Source: Fusobacterium_C necrophorum (GTDB lineage: Bacteria; Fusobacteriota; Fusobacteriia; Fusobacteriales; Fusobacteriaceae). Taken from it: a stretch of 64,000 nt of DNA. Shown here one piece after another: positions 36,755 through 44,444 of this stretch. Every line of letters begins with the position of its first letter. Within the stretch, counting starts at the first letter, position 1. The notes under the pieces were generated by a model. The model saw only the letters and a program-made list of their open reading frames with translations, ran no database searches and was not told the origin of the DNA. The stretch lies in assembly GCF_900104395.1 (NCBI RefSeq), contig NZ_FMXX01000008.1. One strand, 5' to 3'. Position numbers and translations under genes: made by a program.

Positions 36755-39027
36755 TGTACTATCAAGTGTATTTGGAAAAAAACAGAGGACTTTATACCTA
36801 TGTTGATGAAAAAGAAGAGTATCGAATCGGAGACAGTGTCTTCGTATCTTTTCGAAATCAAAAACAGGTAGCTTATATCATAGCGCTTGATAGTCGGCAA
36901 GAATTTCCGTTTCGAGTTTTGCCTATTTTAGAAAAAACTGATTTTCCAAATATACCTCCTCTTTTAGTGCAGTTAGCCCGTTGGATGGTAAGATACTATG
37001 TTACGAGTTATGAAGCGGTTCTTCGAAATATGATACCGAGAGATTTAAAAATTAAGAAAAAAATTTTTTATTCTTTACATTCGCCGGCGTCCTCTGAATA
37101 TCCTCAAAAGTTATTGAAGTATTTTCGGGAATATTCTTCTGTTTCTAAGGCAACATTACGAAAATACTTTCCTTTGGAGGAAATCAAACAAGAGATGGCA
37201 CGACGGCATCTCATAGAATTTGAAAAAAATCGTTTTGCTTGGAATTTGGAAAGAGAAAAGACAGGAGAGATAGGAAAGTATTTTTTGCAAAGAGAACAGA
37301 TACTAGCAAAAAAATTGGAAGAAAAATTTTCAAAAGCGGAAATTCAAGAATTTTTAGAAAAGAATTATCTGGAAGAAAAAAACCTTTTTGAAACAGGAGT
37401 TTCCTCTCTTCATTCCTTTCGTCAGGAAACTTCTTTTCGAGAAATAGAGTTAAATGAAGAACAAAGAAAGGCGACATTTTCGATTATGCAGGGGAAGGCT
37501 TCTTTCTATTTATTAAAAGGAGTGACAGGTTCCGGGAAAACGGAAGTTTACTTATCTCTCATTCGAAAAGCTTTTCAAGAGGGAAAGGGAAGTATTTTTT
37601 TAGTTCCGGAAATTTCTTTGACTCCTCAAATGGTGGAACGATTTCAGGGAGAATTTCAGGAAAATATCGCTATCTTACACAGTCGATTGAGTTCCAAAGA
37701 GAGAGCGGAAGAATGGATTCAATTATATCACGGAAAGAAAAAAATTGTGTTGGGGGTGCGTTCCGCTATTTTTGCTCCTGTACAAAATTTACAATATATC
37801 ATCATCGATGAAGAACATGAGAGTAGTTATAAACAGGATGTAAATCCCAAATATCATGCGAGACAGGTTGCGTTGAAGAGGGCGATGTTGGAAGGAGTGA
37901 AATTGATTTTAGGCTCTGCAACTCCTTCGATTGAGAGTTATTACTATGCAAAACATGGAATATATCAACTTTTAGAATTAAATCAACGATATAATCAAGC
38001 AAAAATGCCGGATATTGAATTGGTGGATATGAAGGAAGAAAGAGATTTATTTTTTAGTCAAAGATTGTTGGAAGAAATTCGGAATACTTTACTTCGAAAA
38101 GAACAAATTTTGTTGCTTTTAAATCGAAAAGGGTATTCTACCTATATTCAATGTCAAGATTGCGGTCATGTGGAAGAATGTAATCATTGTTCCATTAAAA
38201 TGAGTTACTATGCCTCCAAAAGAATTTATAAGTGCAATTATTGTGGAAAAGTGATAAAATATACAGGGAGATGTAGTGTCTGTGGGAGTGAACATTTAGT
38301 TCATAGCGGAAAAGGAATTGAGAGAGTGGAAGAGGAATTGAAACAGTATTTTCCGGATATTTCCATTTTACGAGTAGACGGGGATCAAAAGGGAAAGCAA
38401 TTCTTTGAACAGGCATACTACGATTTTTTACAAGGAAAATATCAGGTCATGATAGGAACTCAACTGATTGCTAAGGGTTTACACTTCCCTAACGTTACTT
38501 TGGTCGGGGTCATCAATGCGGATATGATATTGAATTTTCCGGATTTTCGTGCAGGAGAGAAAACATATCAGTTGTTGGCACAGGTGGCAGGAAGAGCGGG
38601 AAGAGAGGAAAAACCCGGAAAAGTGATTATACAAACCTATCAATCCGAGCATTATGTCATTGAGAAAGTAAGGGAACATGACTATGAGGGATTTTATGAA
38701 AAAGAGATAGAAGCCAGAGAGTTTTTAGACTATCCTCCGTTTTCTAAAATGATTTTAATAGGTTTGTCCTCGAAAAATGAGGAATATTTGAAACAAAAAG
38801 CGGAAGAAATTTTTCAAATGATTCCAAAGGATGAAGCGGATATGTATGGACCTATGCCCTGCTTGGTTTATAGAGTGAAAGACAGGTATCGGTATCAGAT
38901 TTTTATGAAAGGGAGTCGAGACAATATAGAAAAGTATAAAAAAATTCTTCGAAAAGTTTTATCGAAATATCAGACAGAAGAGGAGATACGAATTTCTATG
39001 GATGCAGAACCCTTGAATATGATTTAG
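36751..39027 (+). CDS. priA: primosomal protein N' (replication restart helicase)
   Basis: 758 residues. N-terminal DNA-binding region, then a superfamily 2 helicase with Walker A GVTGSGKTEVYLSL near 250 and DEEH box (IIDEEHESSYK) near 352. A zinc-binding insert follows at about 470-515 with paired cysteines (CQDCGHVEECNHC; CNYCGK; CSVCGS). It ends with the PriA C-terminal domain. It restarts stalled replication forks. ATG 36751 overlaps the ftsI stop; ATG 36754 is an alternative. Confidence 0.95.
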   Translation: MMYYQVYLEKNRGLYTYVDEKEEYRIGDSVFVSFRNQKQVAYIIALDSRQEFPFRVLPILEKTDFPNIPPLLVQLARWMVRYYVTSYEAVLRNMIPRDLKIKKKIFYSLHSPASSEYPQKLLKYFREYSSVSKATLRKYFPLEEIKQEMARRHLIEFEKNRFAWNLEREKTGEIGKYFLQREQILAKKLEEKFSKAEIQEFLEKNYLEEKNLFETGVSSLHSFRQETSFREIELNEEQRKATFSIMQGKASFYLLKGVTGSGKTEVYLSLIRKAFQEGKGSIFLVPEISLTPQMVERFQGEFQENIAILHSRLSSKERAEEWIQLYHGKKKIVLGVRSAIFAPVQNLQYIIIDEEHESSYKQDVNPKYHARQVALKRAMLEGVKLILGSATPSIESYYYAKHGIYQLLELNQRYNQAKMPDIELVDMKEERDLFFSQRLLEEIRNTLLRKEQILLLLNRKGYSTYIQCQDCGHVEECNHCSIKMSYYASKRIYKCNYCGKVIKYTGRCSVCGSEHLVHSGKGIERVEEELKQYFPDISILRVDGDQKGKQFFEQAYYDFLQGKYQVMIGTQLIAKGLHFPNVTLVGVINADMILNFPDFRAGEKTYQLLAQVAGRAGREEKPGKVIIQTYQSEHYVIEKVREHDYEGFYEKEIEAREFLDYPPFSKMILIGLSSKNEEYLKQKAEEIFQMIPKDEADMYGPMPCLVYRVKDRYRYQIFMKGSRDNIEKYKKILRKVLSKYQTEEEIRISMDAEPLNMI

Positions 39028-39042
39028 AAGAAAGGAAAAAAT

Positions 39043-39564
39043 ATGATCTATGAAATAAAAAAATATGGAGACCCTGTACTACGGAAAATCACGGAAAAAG
39101 TAGAAGAGGTAAATGATGAAATTCGAGAAATTCTAAGGAACATGGTGGAGACCATGTATGCGAGGGATGGAGTGGGATTGGCAGCTCCTCAAGTAGGAAT
39201 TAGCCTTAGAATGTTTGTTTGTGATATAGGGACTCCGGAAGAAAGTAATGTAAAAAAAATAATCAATCCTTTGATTACACCTTTAACGGAAGAAACGATA
39301 AGTGTGGAAGAGGGTTGTTTAAGTATTCCGGGCATTTATAAAAAAGTGGAAAGAATTGCCAAGTTGAAATTAGAATATCAAAATGAACAAGGAGAGTTCA
39401 TGGAAGAAATTTTAGAGGGGTTTCCGGCGATTGTAGTACAACATGAATATGACCATTTGGAAGCAACTCTCTTTGTGGATCGAGTGTCTCCTATGGCGAA
39501 AAGAATGATTGCAAAGAAATTGCAAGCCTTAAAAAAGGAAACGATGAAAGATGGCAGAGAATAA
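39043..39564 (+). CDS. def: peptide deformylase
   Basis: Removes the formyl group from new N-termini. 173 residues with all three motifs: GVGLAAPQVG (G motif), EEGCLSIPG (metal Cys) and QHEYDHLE (metal His pair with Glu). It overlaps the next gene by 14 nt. Confidence 0.95.
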   Translation: MIYEIKKYGDPVLRKITEKVEEVNDEIREILRNMVETMYARDGVGLAAPQVGISLRMFVCDIGTPEESNVKKIINPLITPLTEETISVEEGCLSIPGIYKKVERIAKLKLEYQNEQGEFMEEILEGFPAIVVQHEYDHLEATLFVDRVSPMAKRMIAKKLQALKKETMKDGRE

Positions 39565-39859
39565 GAAAAAATTTTCAAAAGGCTATCTCTTTCTATTGCT
39601 GATTTTTGCATATTCGATGTTTGGAGTGATTCCCCAAATTTTAAAAAGCCAGACAAAGATTGAAAAAATTCGAGAGGAAATAAAATATTTGGAAACTAAG
39701 AATCAAAAAGAAAGAAAAGAGATAGAAAAGTATACTAAAAATATTAAAGAATTGGACAATGATTATGAAAGAGAAAGAATTGCAAGAAATAGACTTCAAA
39801 TGATAAAACCGAAAGAAGTCATTTACAGATTAAATGAAAAGAGTCAGGAGGAACAATGA
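39551..39859 (+). CDS. DivIC/FtsB-like septum formation initiator
   Basis: 102 residues: short cytoplasmic tail, one membrane helix (about 12-31), then a coiled coil of Lys/Glu/Leu heptads (about 36-80) and a C-terminal ARNRLQMIKPKEVIYRL, typical of the family. It would belong to the divisome with the FtsI-type protein two genes upstream. It overlaps def by 14 nt and glpX by 4 nt. Confidence 0.78.
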   Translation: MAENKKKFSKGYLFLLLIFAYSMFGVIPQILKSQTKIEKIREEIKYLETKNQKERKEIEKYTKNIKELDNDYERERIARNRLQMIKPKEVIYRLNEKSQEEQ

Positions 39860-40914
39860 AAAGAGAGCTAGCACTTGAATTTGCCAGAGTCACAGAAGCA
39901 GCAGCTTTAGCAGCACACAAATGGGTTGGAAGAGGAGATAAGGAGGCAGCAGATCAAGCCGCAGTGGATGCTATGAGAACGATGTTGAATCGTCTTGCTA
40001 TTGATGGAGAAATTGTCATTGGAGAAGGAGAAATTGATGAAGCTCCTATGCTTTATATTGGAGAAAAAGTGGGAAGAGTTTATCATGAAGAAGAAGCAAA
40101 AGATGAAATGGAAGAAGGAGAAGTGCCTTATTATACTCCTGTGGATATTGCCGTAGATCCGGTGGAAGGAACGAGAATGACGGCACAAGGACAAGCAAAC
40201 GCAGTGACTGTTTTAGCGGTAGCAAAAAAAGGAAGTTTTTTAAAAGCTCCTGATATGTATATGGAAAAATTGATTGTAGGTCCGGAAGCAAAAGGAAAAA
40301 TTGATTTGGAAAAACCTTTATTGGAAAATATTGAAAATGTAGCAAAGGCTTTGGGAAAAACATTAGAAGAAATGATGATCGTTGTATTGGATAAACCAAG
40401 ACATACACAGATTATCAAAGATTTGCAAAAATTAGGAATTAAAGTGTATGCTTTGCCGGACGGGGACGTGGCAGGGTCTATTTTAACTTGTTTAGTGGAT
40501 TCGGATGTCGATATGTTATATGGAATCGGAGGAGCTCCGGAGGGAGTCATTTCTGCCGCAGTAATTCGTGCCTTAGGTGGGGATATGCAAGCGAGATTGA
40601 AATTGAGAAGTGAGGTCAAAGGAGTTTCTTTGGAAAATGATAAAATTTCCAATTTTGAAAAGAATCGTTGTGAAGAAATGGGCTTACGAGTTGGAGAAAT
40701 TTTGAGAATGGATGATTTAGTCAAGGATGATGAAGTCATTTTTTCTGCAACCGGAATCACAGGAGGAGATTTATTGAGCGGAATCTATCGAAGAGGAATG
40801 ATTGCAAAGACACAAACTTTAGTAGTAAGAGGAAGAAGTAAAACGGTACGTTATATCAATTCTGTTCATAATTTGGAATACAAAGATCCTAAGATTTTAC
40901 ATTTGGTAAAATAG
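39856..40914 (+). CDS. glpX: class II fructose-1,6-bisphosphatase
   Basis: 352 residues, GlpX type, related to inositol monophosphatases. Metal and substrate motifs: GEIVIGEGEIDEAPML near 51 and DPVEGTRMTAQGQANA near 100; GGAPEGVISAAVIRALGG near 220 contacts the phosphate in homologues. Some relatives also act on sedoheptulose-1,7-bisphosphate. The window also encodes a class III enzyme at 22077. Confidence 0.95.
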   Translation: MKRELALEFARVTEAAALAAHKWVGRGDKEAADQAAVDAMRTMLNRLAIDGEIVIGEGEIDEAPMLYIGEKVGRVYHEEEAKDEMEEGEVPYYTPVDIAVDPVEGTRMTAQGQANAVTVLAVAKKGSFLKAPDMYMEKLIVGPEAKGKIDLEKPLLENIENVAKALGKTLEEMMIVVLDKPRHTQIIKDLQKLGIKVYALPDGDVAGSILTCLVDSDVDMLYGIGGAPEGVISAAVIRALGGDMQARLKLRSEVKGVSLENDKISNFEKNRCEEMGLRVGEILRMDDLVKDDEVIFSATGITGGDLLSGIYRRGMIAKTQTLVVRGRSKTVRYINSVHNLEYKDPKILHLVK

Positions 40915-40927
40915 AAAGAGGGAACAT

Positions 40928-41419
40928 ATGATTTTTTATGAAGATTTTGTAAAAAAAATAGAGGAATTGGAAGGAGAGGACCTTTCTTTTTCCGAAATAG
41001 AAAGTTTTGGATTGGGGAAAAAAAAGAAAATGGGAGGATATGGAATTGCCCTTCCTCTTATTTTGATTGCTTGTTATGAGATTTTTGTTGCTTTTTTTCT
41101 GAAACAATATTATCTTATTTTGATTGCTCTTGTCTTATTTTATTTTGGAATACGACAATGTAGAAATATGTGGGCATATCGTATTACTTTAGACACAAAA
41201 GAGAAGCATTTGCTATTTCAAAAAATGGATATTGATTTGGAGAATTTAAGTAGTCTACAAGTGCGAGAAGCTAAAATAGGAAGGAAAGTCATTCCTGTCT
41301 TGGACTTTATTACAAAAGATAAAAAACAGATGATTCTTCCTATGTACATGGAGAGGCAAGTTTTTTTAGTAAGAATTTTACAAAAAATGCTGGGAGTACG
41401 TTTTTCCATTCAAAAATAA
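40928..41419 (+). CDS. small membrane protein of unknown function
   Basis: 163 residues. Two adjacent hydrophobic segments around residues 40-75 (IALPLILIACYEIFVAFF and YYLILIALVLFYFGI) form a hairpin; both ends are charged and probably cytoplasmic. No family recognised. GAGGG upstream; 13 nt after glpX, so likely the last gene of the yihY-glpX run. Confidence 0.6.
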   Translation: MIFYEDFVKKIEELEGEDLSFSEIESFGLGKKKKMGGYGIALPLILIACYEIFVAFFLKQYYLILIALVLFYFGIRQCRNMWAYRITLDTKEKHLLFQKMDIDLENLSSLQVREAKIGRKVIPVLDFITKDKKQMILPMYMERQVFLVRILQKMLGVRFSIQK

Positions 41420-41454
41420 AGAAATAAAAAAGTGAAAGAAGAATCGAAAAAAGA

Positions 41455-41483
41455 TTGACAAAGTATCTTATATATGATACTAT
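41455..41483 (+). promoter_or_regulatory. promoter of the tRNA cluster
   Basis: Consensus TTGACA at 41455-41460, 17 bp spacer, extended -10 TGaTACTAT with hexamer 41478-41483. AGTATC (41463-41468) and GATACT (41476-41481) form an inverted repeat within it. Confidence 0.75.
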
Positions 41484-41492
41484 AGCAATGTT

Positions 41493-41569
<77 letters not shown>

Positions 41570-41579
41570 AGAACATTCT

Positions 41580-41655
41580 GCGTCATTAGCTCAGTTGGTA
41601 GAGCATCTGACTCTTAATCAGGGGGTCACAGGTTCGAACCCTGTATGACGCACCA
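41580..41655 (+). tRNA. tRNA-Lys (anticodon CTT)
   Basis: 76 nt including encoded CCA. Acceptor GCGTCAT pairs with ATGACGC, anticodon loop CTCTTAA reads AAG. Confidence 0.95.
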
Positions 41656-41664
41656 TGATTATCT

Positions 41665-41739
41665 GCCCCGTTCGTTCAGTGGTTAGGACATCAGATTTTC
41701 ACTCTGGAAACAGGGGTTCAATTCCCCTACGGGGTACCA
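41665..41739 (+). tRNA. tRNA-Glu (anticodon TTC)
   Basis: 75 nt including encoded CCA. Acceptor GCCCCGT pairs with ACGGGGT with one G-T end pair, loop TTTTCAC. Confidence 0.94.
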
Positions 41740-41742
41740 CTC

Positions 41743-41818
41743 GGTCGCATAGCTCAGTTGGGAGAGCATCTGCCTTACAAGCAGAGGGTCATAGGTTCGA
41801 GTCCTATTGCGACCACCA
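41743..41818 (+). tRNA. tRNA-Val (anticodon TAC)
   Basis: 76 nt including encoded CCA. Acceptor GGTCGCA pairs with TGCGACC, loop CTTACAA. Confidence 0.96.
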
Positions 41819-41834
41819 TATTTTTATAAAAGTT

Positions 41835-41912
41835 GGGGGTGTAGCTCAGTTTGGTTAGAGCGCCTGCCTGTCACGCAGGAGGTCGCGAGTTCGAGCCTCG
41901 TCACTCCCGCCA
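41835..41912 (+). tRNA. tRNA-Asp (anticodon GTC)
   Basis: 78 nt including encoded CCA. Acceptor GGGGGTG pairs with CACTCCC with one wobble, loop CTGTCAC. It is the last tRNA and the left border of the accessory island. Confidence 0.95.
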
Positions 41913-41931
41913 TTTTATTTTTTGGAACATT

Positions 41932-41961
41932 AGAGATTACAGAGAAGTAATCTCTTTTTTT
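41932..41961 (+). terminator. terminator of the tRNA cluster
   Basis: Perfect 9 bp stem AGAGATTAC/GTAATCTCT (41932-41940 with 41947-41955) and a T run to 41961. Confidence 0.85.
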
Positions 41962-41982
41962 GATTTGTAAGGAAATTATAGA

Positions 41983-42141
41983 ATGAATTTTAAGATTTCT
42001 TTTTTGAAAAAAGAAAATGAAAAAATACTTTTAGAATTTTCTGGAAAGAAAAAAATAATGTTTTATTTCAAGAGTTTATATACATATTCGGGCTTGAATG
42101 CAATTACAAAACTCGAAATAAAATGGTGGAAGTCCGCCTGA
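41983..42141 (+). CDS. possible small protein, 52 residues
   Basis: An ATG frame of 52 codons, basic and aromatic, with AAGGA 9 nt upstream. Its last ten residues (KLEIKWWKSA) fall in the first copy of the 30 nt repeat described separately. The second copy of that repeat can encode KLEIKWWKS in another frame, so the repeat may be a duplicated gene end. No family recognised; it could be a chance frame. Confidence 0.3.
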   Translation: MNFKISFLKKENEKILLEFSGKKKIMFYFKSLYTYSGLNAITKLEIKWWKSA

Positions 42142-42215
42142 ATTTTTTATCTATTGTTGATTAGTTTGCCGATTTATGATAAGATAAACTCGAAATAAAA
42201 TGGTGGAAATCCACC
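42109..42215 (+). repeat. two 30 nt direct repeats with conserved end hairpin
   Basis: Copies at 42109-42138 and 42186-42215 share 28 of 30 bases and start 77 nt apart. Both end in a 6 bp hairpin: GGTGGA-AG-TCCGCC in the first, GGTGGA-AA-TCCACC in the second; one of the two differences swaps a T-G for a T-A pair, so pairing is kept. The second copy ends 25 nt before the DUF4143 ATPase start. Between them, 42159-42173 resembles the IS30 leader near 63751 (14 of 15 bases). Confidence 0.7.
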
Positions 42216-42240
42216 GAAATTATTCTTGTGAGGTGGCTAT

Positions 42241-43536
42241 ATGATAATTAAACGAGATTATTATCTAAAGAAAATTATAGATAAAAGAGAGAATGGCAGG
42301 ATAAAGATTATTACAGGGATAAGAAGATGCGGGAAATCATATCTGTTATTTCATTTGTACCAAGAGTACCTATTATCCAAAGGCATCAAAGAAGAACAAA
42401 TCATATCGATTGCACTTGATGAAATAGATAATCTTGAATATAGAAATCCATTCAGATTGAACGAATACATCAAGGAAAAAACTAAAAACAGAAATCAAAA
42501 ATACTACATTTTTATTGATGAAATTCAATTATCTGTGGCCGTAAGTAATCCCTATATTGACAGTAAAGAAAAGAATGTAACCTTTGTTGATGTCTTGCTC
42601 GGGTTTATGAAACACAGCAATTTGGACATTTATGTAACAGGCAGTAATTCTAAAATGCTTTCATCCGATGTGCTTACACAGTTTCGAGATCGTGGGGATG
42701 AGATACATGTAAATCCTCTGTCATTTGCAGAAGTTTATGATTTGTACGAAAACAAAGAGTTGGCTTTTGAGCATTATACGGTGTATGGAGGTATGCCGTA
42801 TATCTATAGTTTAAAAAGTGATGAGGAAAAGAATCAATACTTGAAAGACTTATTTCAAGAAACATATATAAAGGATATTCTTGAAAGGAATAACATACAA
42901 AATGAGAAGGAGGTACTTGAATTACTGCTTGACTTCACATCTTCCGCCATTGGATCGCTCACCAATCCGACTAAACTTTCAAGAAGATTTTTGTCGGAGA
43001 AGCAAATAAAAATATCTTCCAACACAATCTCCAAATATCTTAGTTTTTTTGAGGAGGCATATGTTATATATCATGCCAATAGATATGATGTTAAGGGTTC
43101 AAGATATTTCTCAACGCCATTAAAATACTATTTTGCAGATATAGGTCTTAGAAATGCAAGATTGAATTTTAGGCAAGTAGAAGACACACATATTATGGAA
43201 AACATCATCTATAACGACTTGCTTCGTAGAGGATACAATATAGATGTTGGTGTGGTTGAACATGATTTTAAGAAAGACGGGAACAGAAAAAAAGTTCAGC
43301 TTGAGGTTGATTTTGTTATAAACAAAGGGCATCAAAGGTACTATATTCAATCGGCTTTGAATGTAGACAGTACAGAGAAAAGAGAGCAAGAAACGGCATC
43401 ACTTAAGAAAATAAACGATGCATTTAAGAAGATTGTGATTGTAAGGAAGCACATTATTCCTAAACATGATAATGACGGTATTTTATACATTGGAGTAGAG
43501 GATTTTTTGCTTAATGAAGCAATCATAGATTCATAA
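42241..43536 (+). CDS. DUF4143-type AAA ATPase (first copy)
   Basis: 431 residues. P-loop GIRRCGKSYLLF (27-38), Walker B IFIDEIQ near 94-100, sensor-like VTGSNSKML near 135, then a C-terminal DUF4143 region with a nuclease-like core (LEVDFVINKGHQRYYIQSAL near 355). Such ATPases are common near mobile and defence genes, but their role is not settled. The RBS is GAGGTGG. The flanking repeat and lower GC than the housekeeping genes suggest an acquired gene. Only about 39% identity, by eye less, to the second copy at 49688; they are not a recent duplication. Confidence 0.8.
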   Translation: MIIKRDYYLKKIIDKRENGRIKIITGIRRCGKSYLLFHLYQEYLLSKGIKEEQIISIALDEIDNLEYRNPFRLNEYIKEKTKNRNQKYYIFIDEIQLSVAVSNPYIDSKEKNVTFVDVLLGFMKHSNLDIYVTGSNSKMLSSDVLTQFRDRGDEIHVNPLSFAEVYDLYENKELAFEHYTVYGGMPYIYSLKSDEEKNQYLKDLFQETYIKDILERNNIQNEKEVLELLLDFTSSAIGSLTNPTKLSRRFLSEKQIKISSNTISKYLSFFEEAYVIYHANRYDVKGSRYFSTPLKYYFADIGLRNARLNFRQVEDTHIMENIIYNDLLRRGYNIDVGVVEHDFKKDGNRKKVQLEVDFVINKGHQRYYIQSALNVDSTEKREQETASLKKINDAFKKIVIVRKHIIPKHDNDGILYIGVEDFLLNEAIIDS

Positions 43537-43568
43537 AAATATTTTGTGTCATTCAATTGACACGCGAA

Positions 43569-43732
43569 GGTTCAGCAACCACAGCTCATGCACTCATGCA
43601 ACTCAATGCGGAAGATGGAGGAAATCGGAAATTTAGAAAAGAGTTTATTTGATTCAGTCGATAATATAAAGTCAGATAGAAGTGAATTAGATGTATTATA
43701 TGAAATTCTATTAAAATATGGATTGGATTTAA
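43569..43732 (+). pseudogene. relic of a type III mod gene with internal deletion
   Basis: 43569-43634 encodes GSATTAHALMQLNAEDGG, matching the SAM-binding region of the intact Mod (about residues 442-462). It then jumps directly to sequence matching the region near 46059-46157 of the intact gene. The intact gene has AATTTA at 45832-45837 and again at 46059-46064; the relic shows one copy at the junction, as expected for a 227 nt deletion between short repeats. 227 is not a multiple of three, so the frame is lost. Base differences from the intact gene show it came from another mod allele. Confidence 0.8.
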
Positions 43733-44363
43733 TCCCATCGAATTCGAGGGGTTTTTAAATGAAGCAGGAAGCAATGCTTTTACATTATCACCACAAAAAT
43801 GGATAAATAATACAAATGCTATTGGTATTGTTGTTAAACTTGGACGAGGTGGAGGAACATTTGCTCATAAAGATATTGCCTTTAAATTTTCTTCTTGGAT
43901 ATCAGCAGAATTTGAACTTTATATTATAAAAGACTATCAGAGATTAAAAGAAAATGAGACATCAAAATTATCACTAACTTGGAATTTACACAGAGAAATT
44001 TCTAAGATTAATTATAAAATTCATACAGATGCTATAAAAACATATTTATTAAATGAACTAACAAAGGAACAATTATCATATAAATATGCAAGTGAAGCAG
44101 ATATGTTGAATGTAGTATTGTTTAATAAAAGAGCGAAACAGTGGAGAGAAGAAAATCCTAATTTAAAAGGAAATATCCGTGATTATGCAAGTCTAAATGA
44201 ATTATTGGTACTTGCTAATATGGAAAGCTATAATGCTATTCTGATAGAAAAAGGAATATCACAGAAAGAAAGGATGATTGAATTAAGAAAACTGGTTACA
44301 ACACAACTTGTTTCTTTAGAAAAATTAGGAGATAAAGAAATAAAAAAATTAGAGAAGAAATAA
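43731..44363 (+). pseudogene. KilA-N domain protein, 5'-truncated
   Basis: The frame from 43731 is open for about 210 codons but begins without any start codon; the first ATG is at 44103. It encodes the typical KilA-N run IEFEGFLNEAGSNAFTLSP, then GRGGGTFAHKDIAFKFSSWI and EFELYIIKDYQRLKE, followed by a C-terminal KERMIELRKL region. KilA-N proteins are DNA-binding proteins of phages and mobile elements. The N-terminus (about 80 residues) was replaced by the mod relic. A short product from 44103 is possible but would lack the DNA-binding core. Confidence 0.78.
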
Positions 44364-44444
44364 TAAGTGAAATATAAATTAGATAAAAAACTATTACCTA
44401 GTTCATTTAATGAAGATATTATATAATAAAAAGGAGTGAGAGAT

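Noticed and set aside
39907..40194. Frame on the - strand opposite the start of glpX
   Set aside because: Ser/His/Phe-rich translation typical of an antisense shadow; no start signals.
40046..40760. Long frames on the - strand opposite glpX (209 and 120 codons)
   Set aside because: They mirror the codon pattern of glpX, have no ribosome site and show no recognisable domain.
41655..41858. 67-codon frame across tRNA-Glu and tRNA-Val
   Set aside because: It runs through two perfect tRNA genes; the frame is a by-product of tRNA sequence.
42109..42215. Possible short CRISPR array (two 30 nt repeats, 47 nt apart)
   Set aside because: Only two copies, the copies differ, the spacing is longer than usual, and no cas gene is in the window.
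41835..42240. Integrase-type attachment site at tRNA-Asp
   Set aside because: No second copy of the tRNA-Asp 3' end was found at the far edge of the island and no integrase gene is present.
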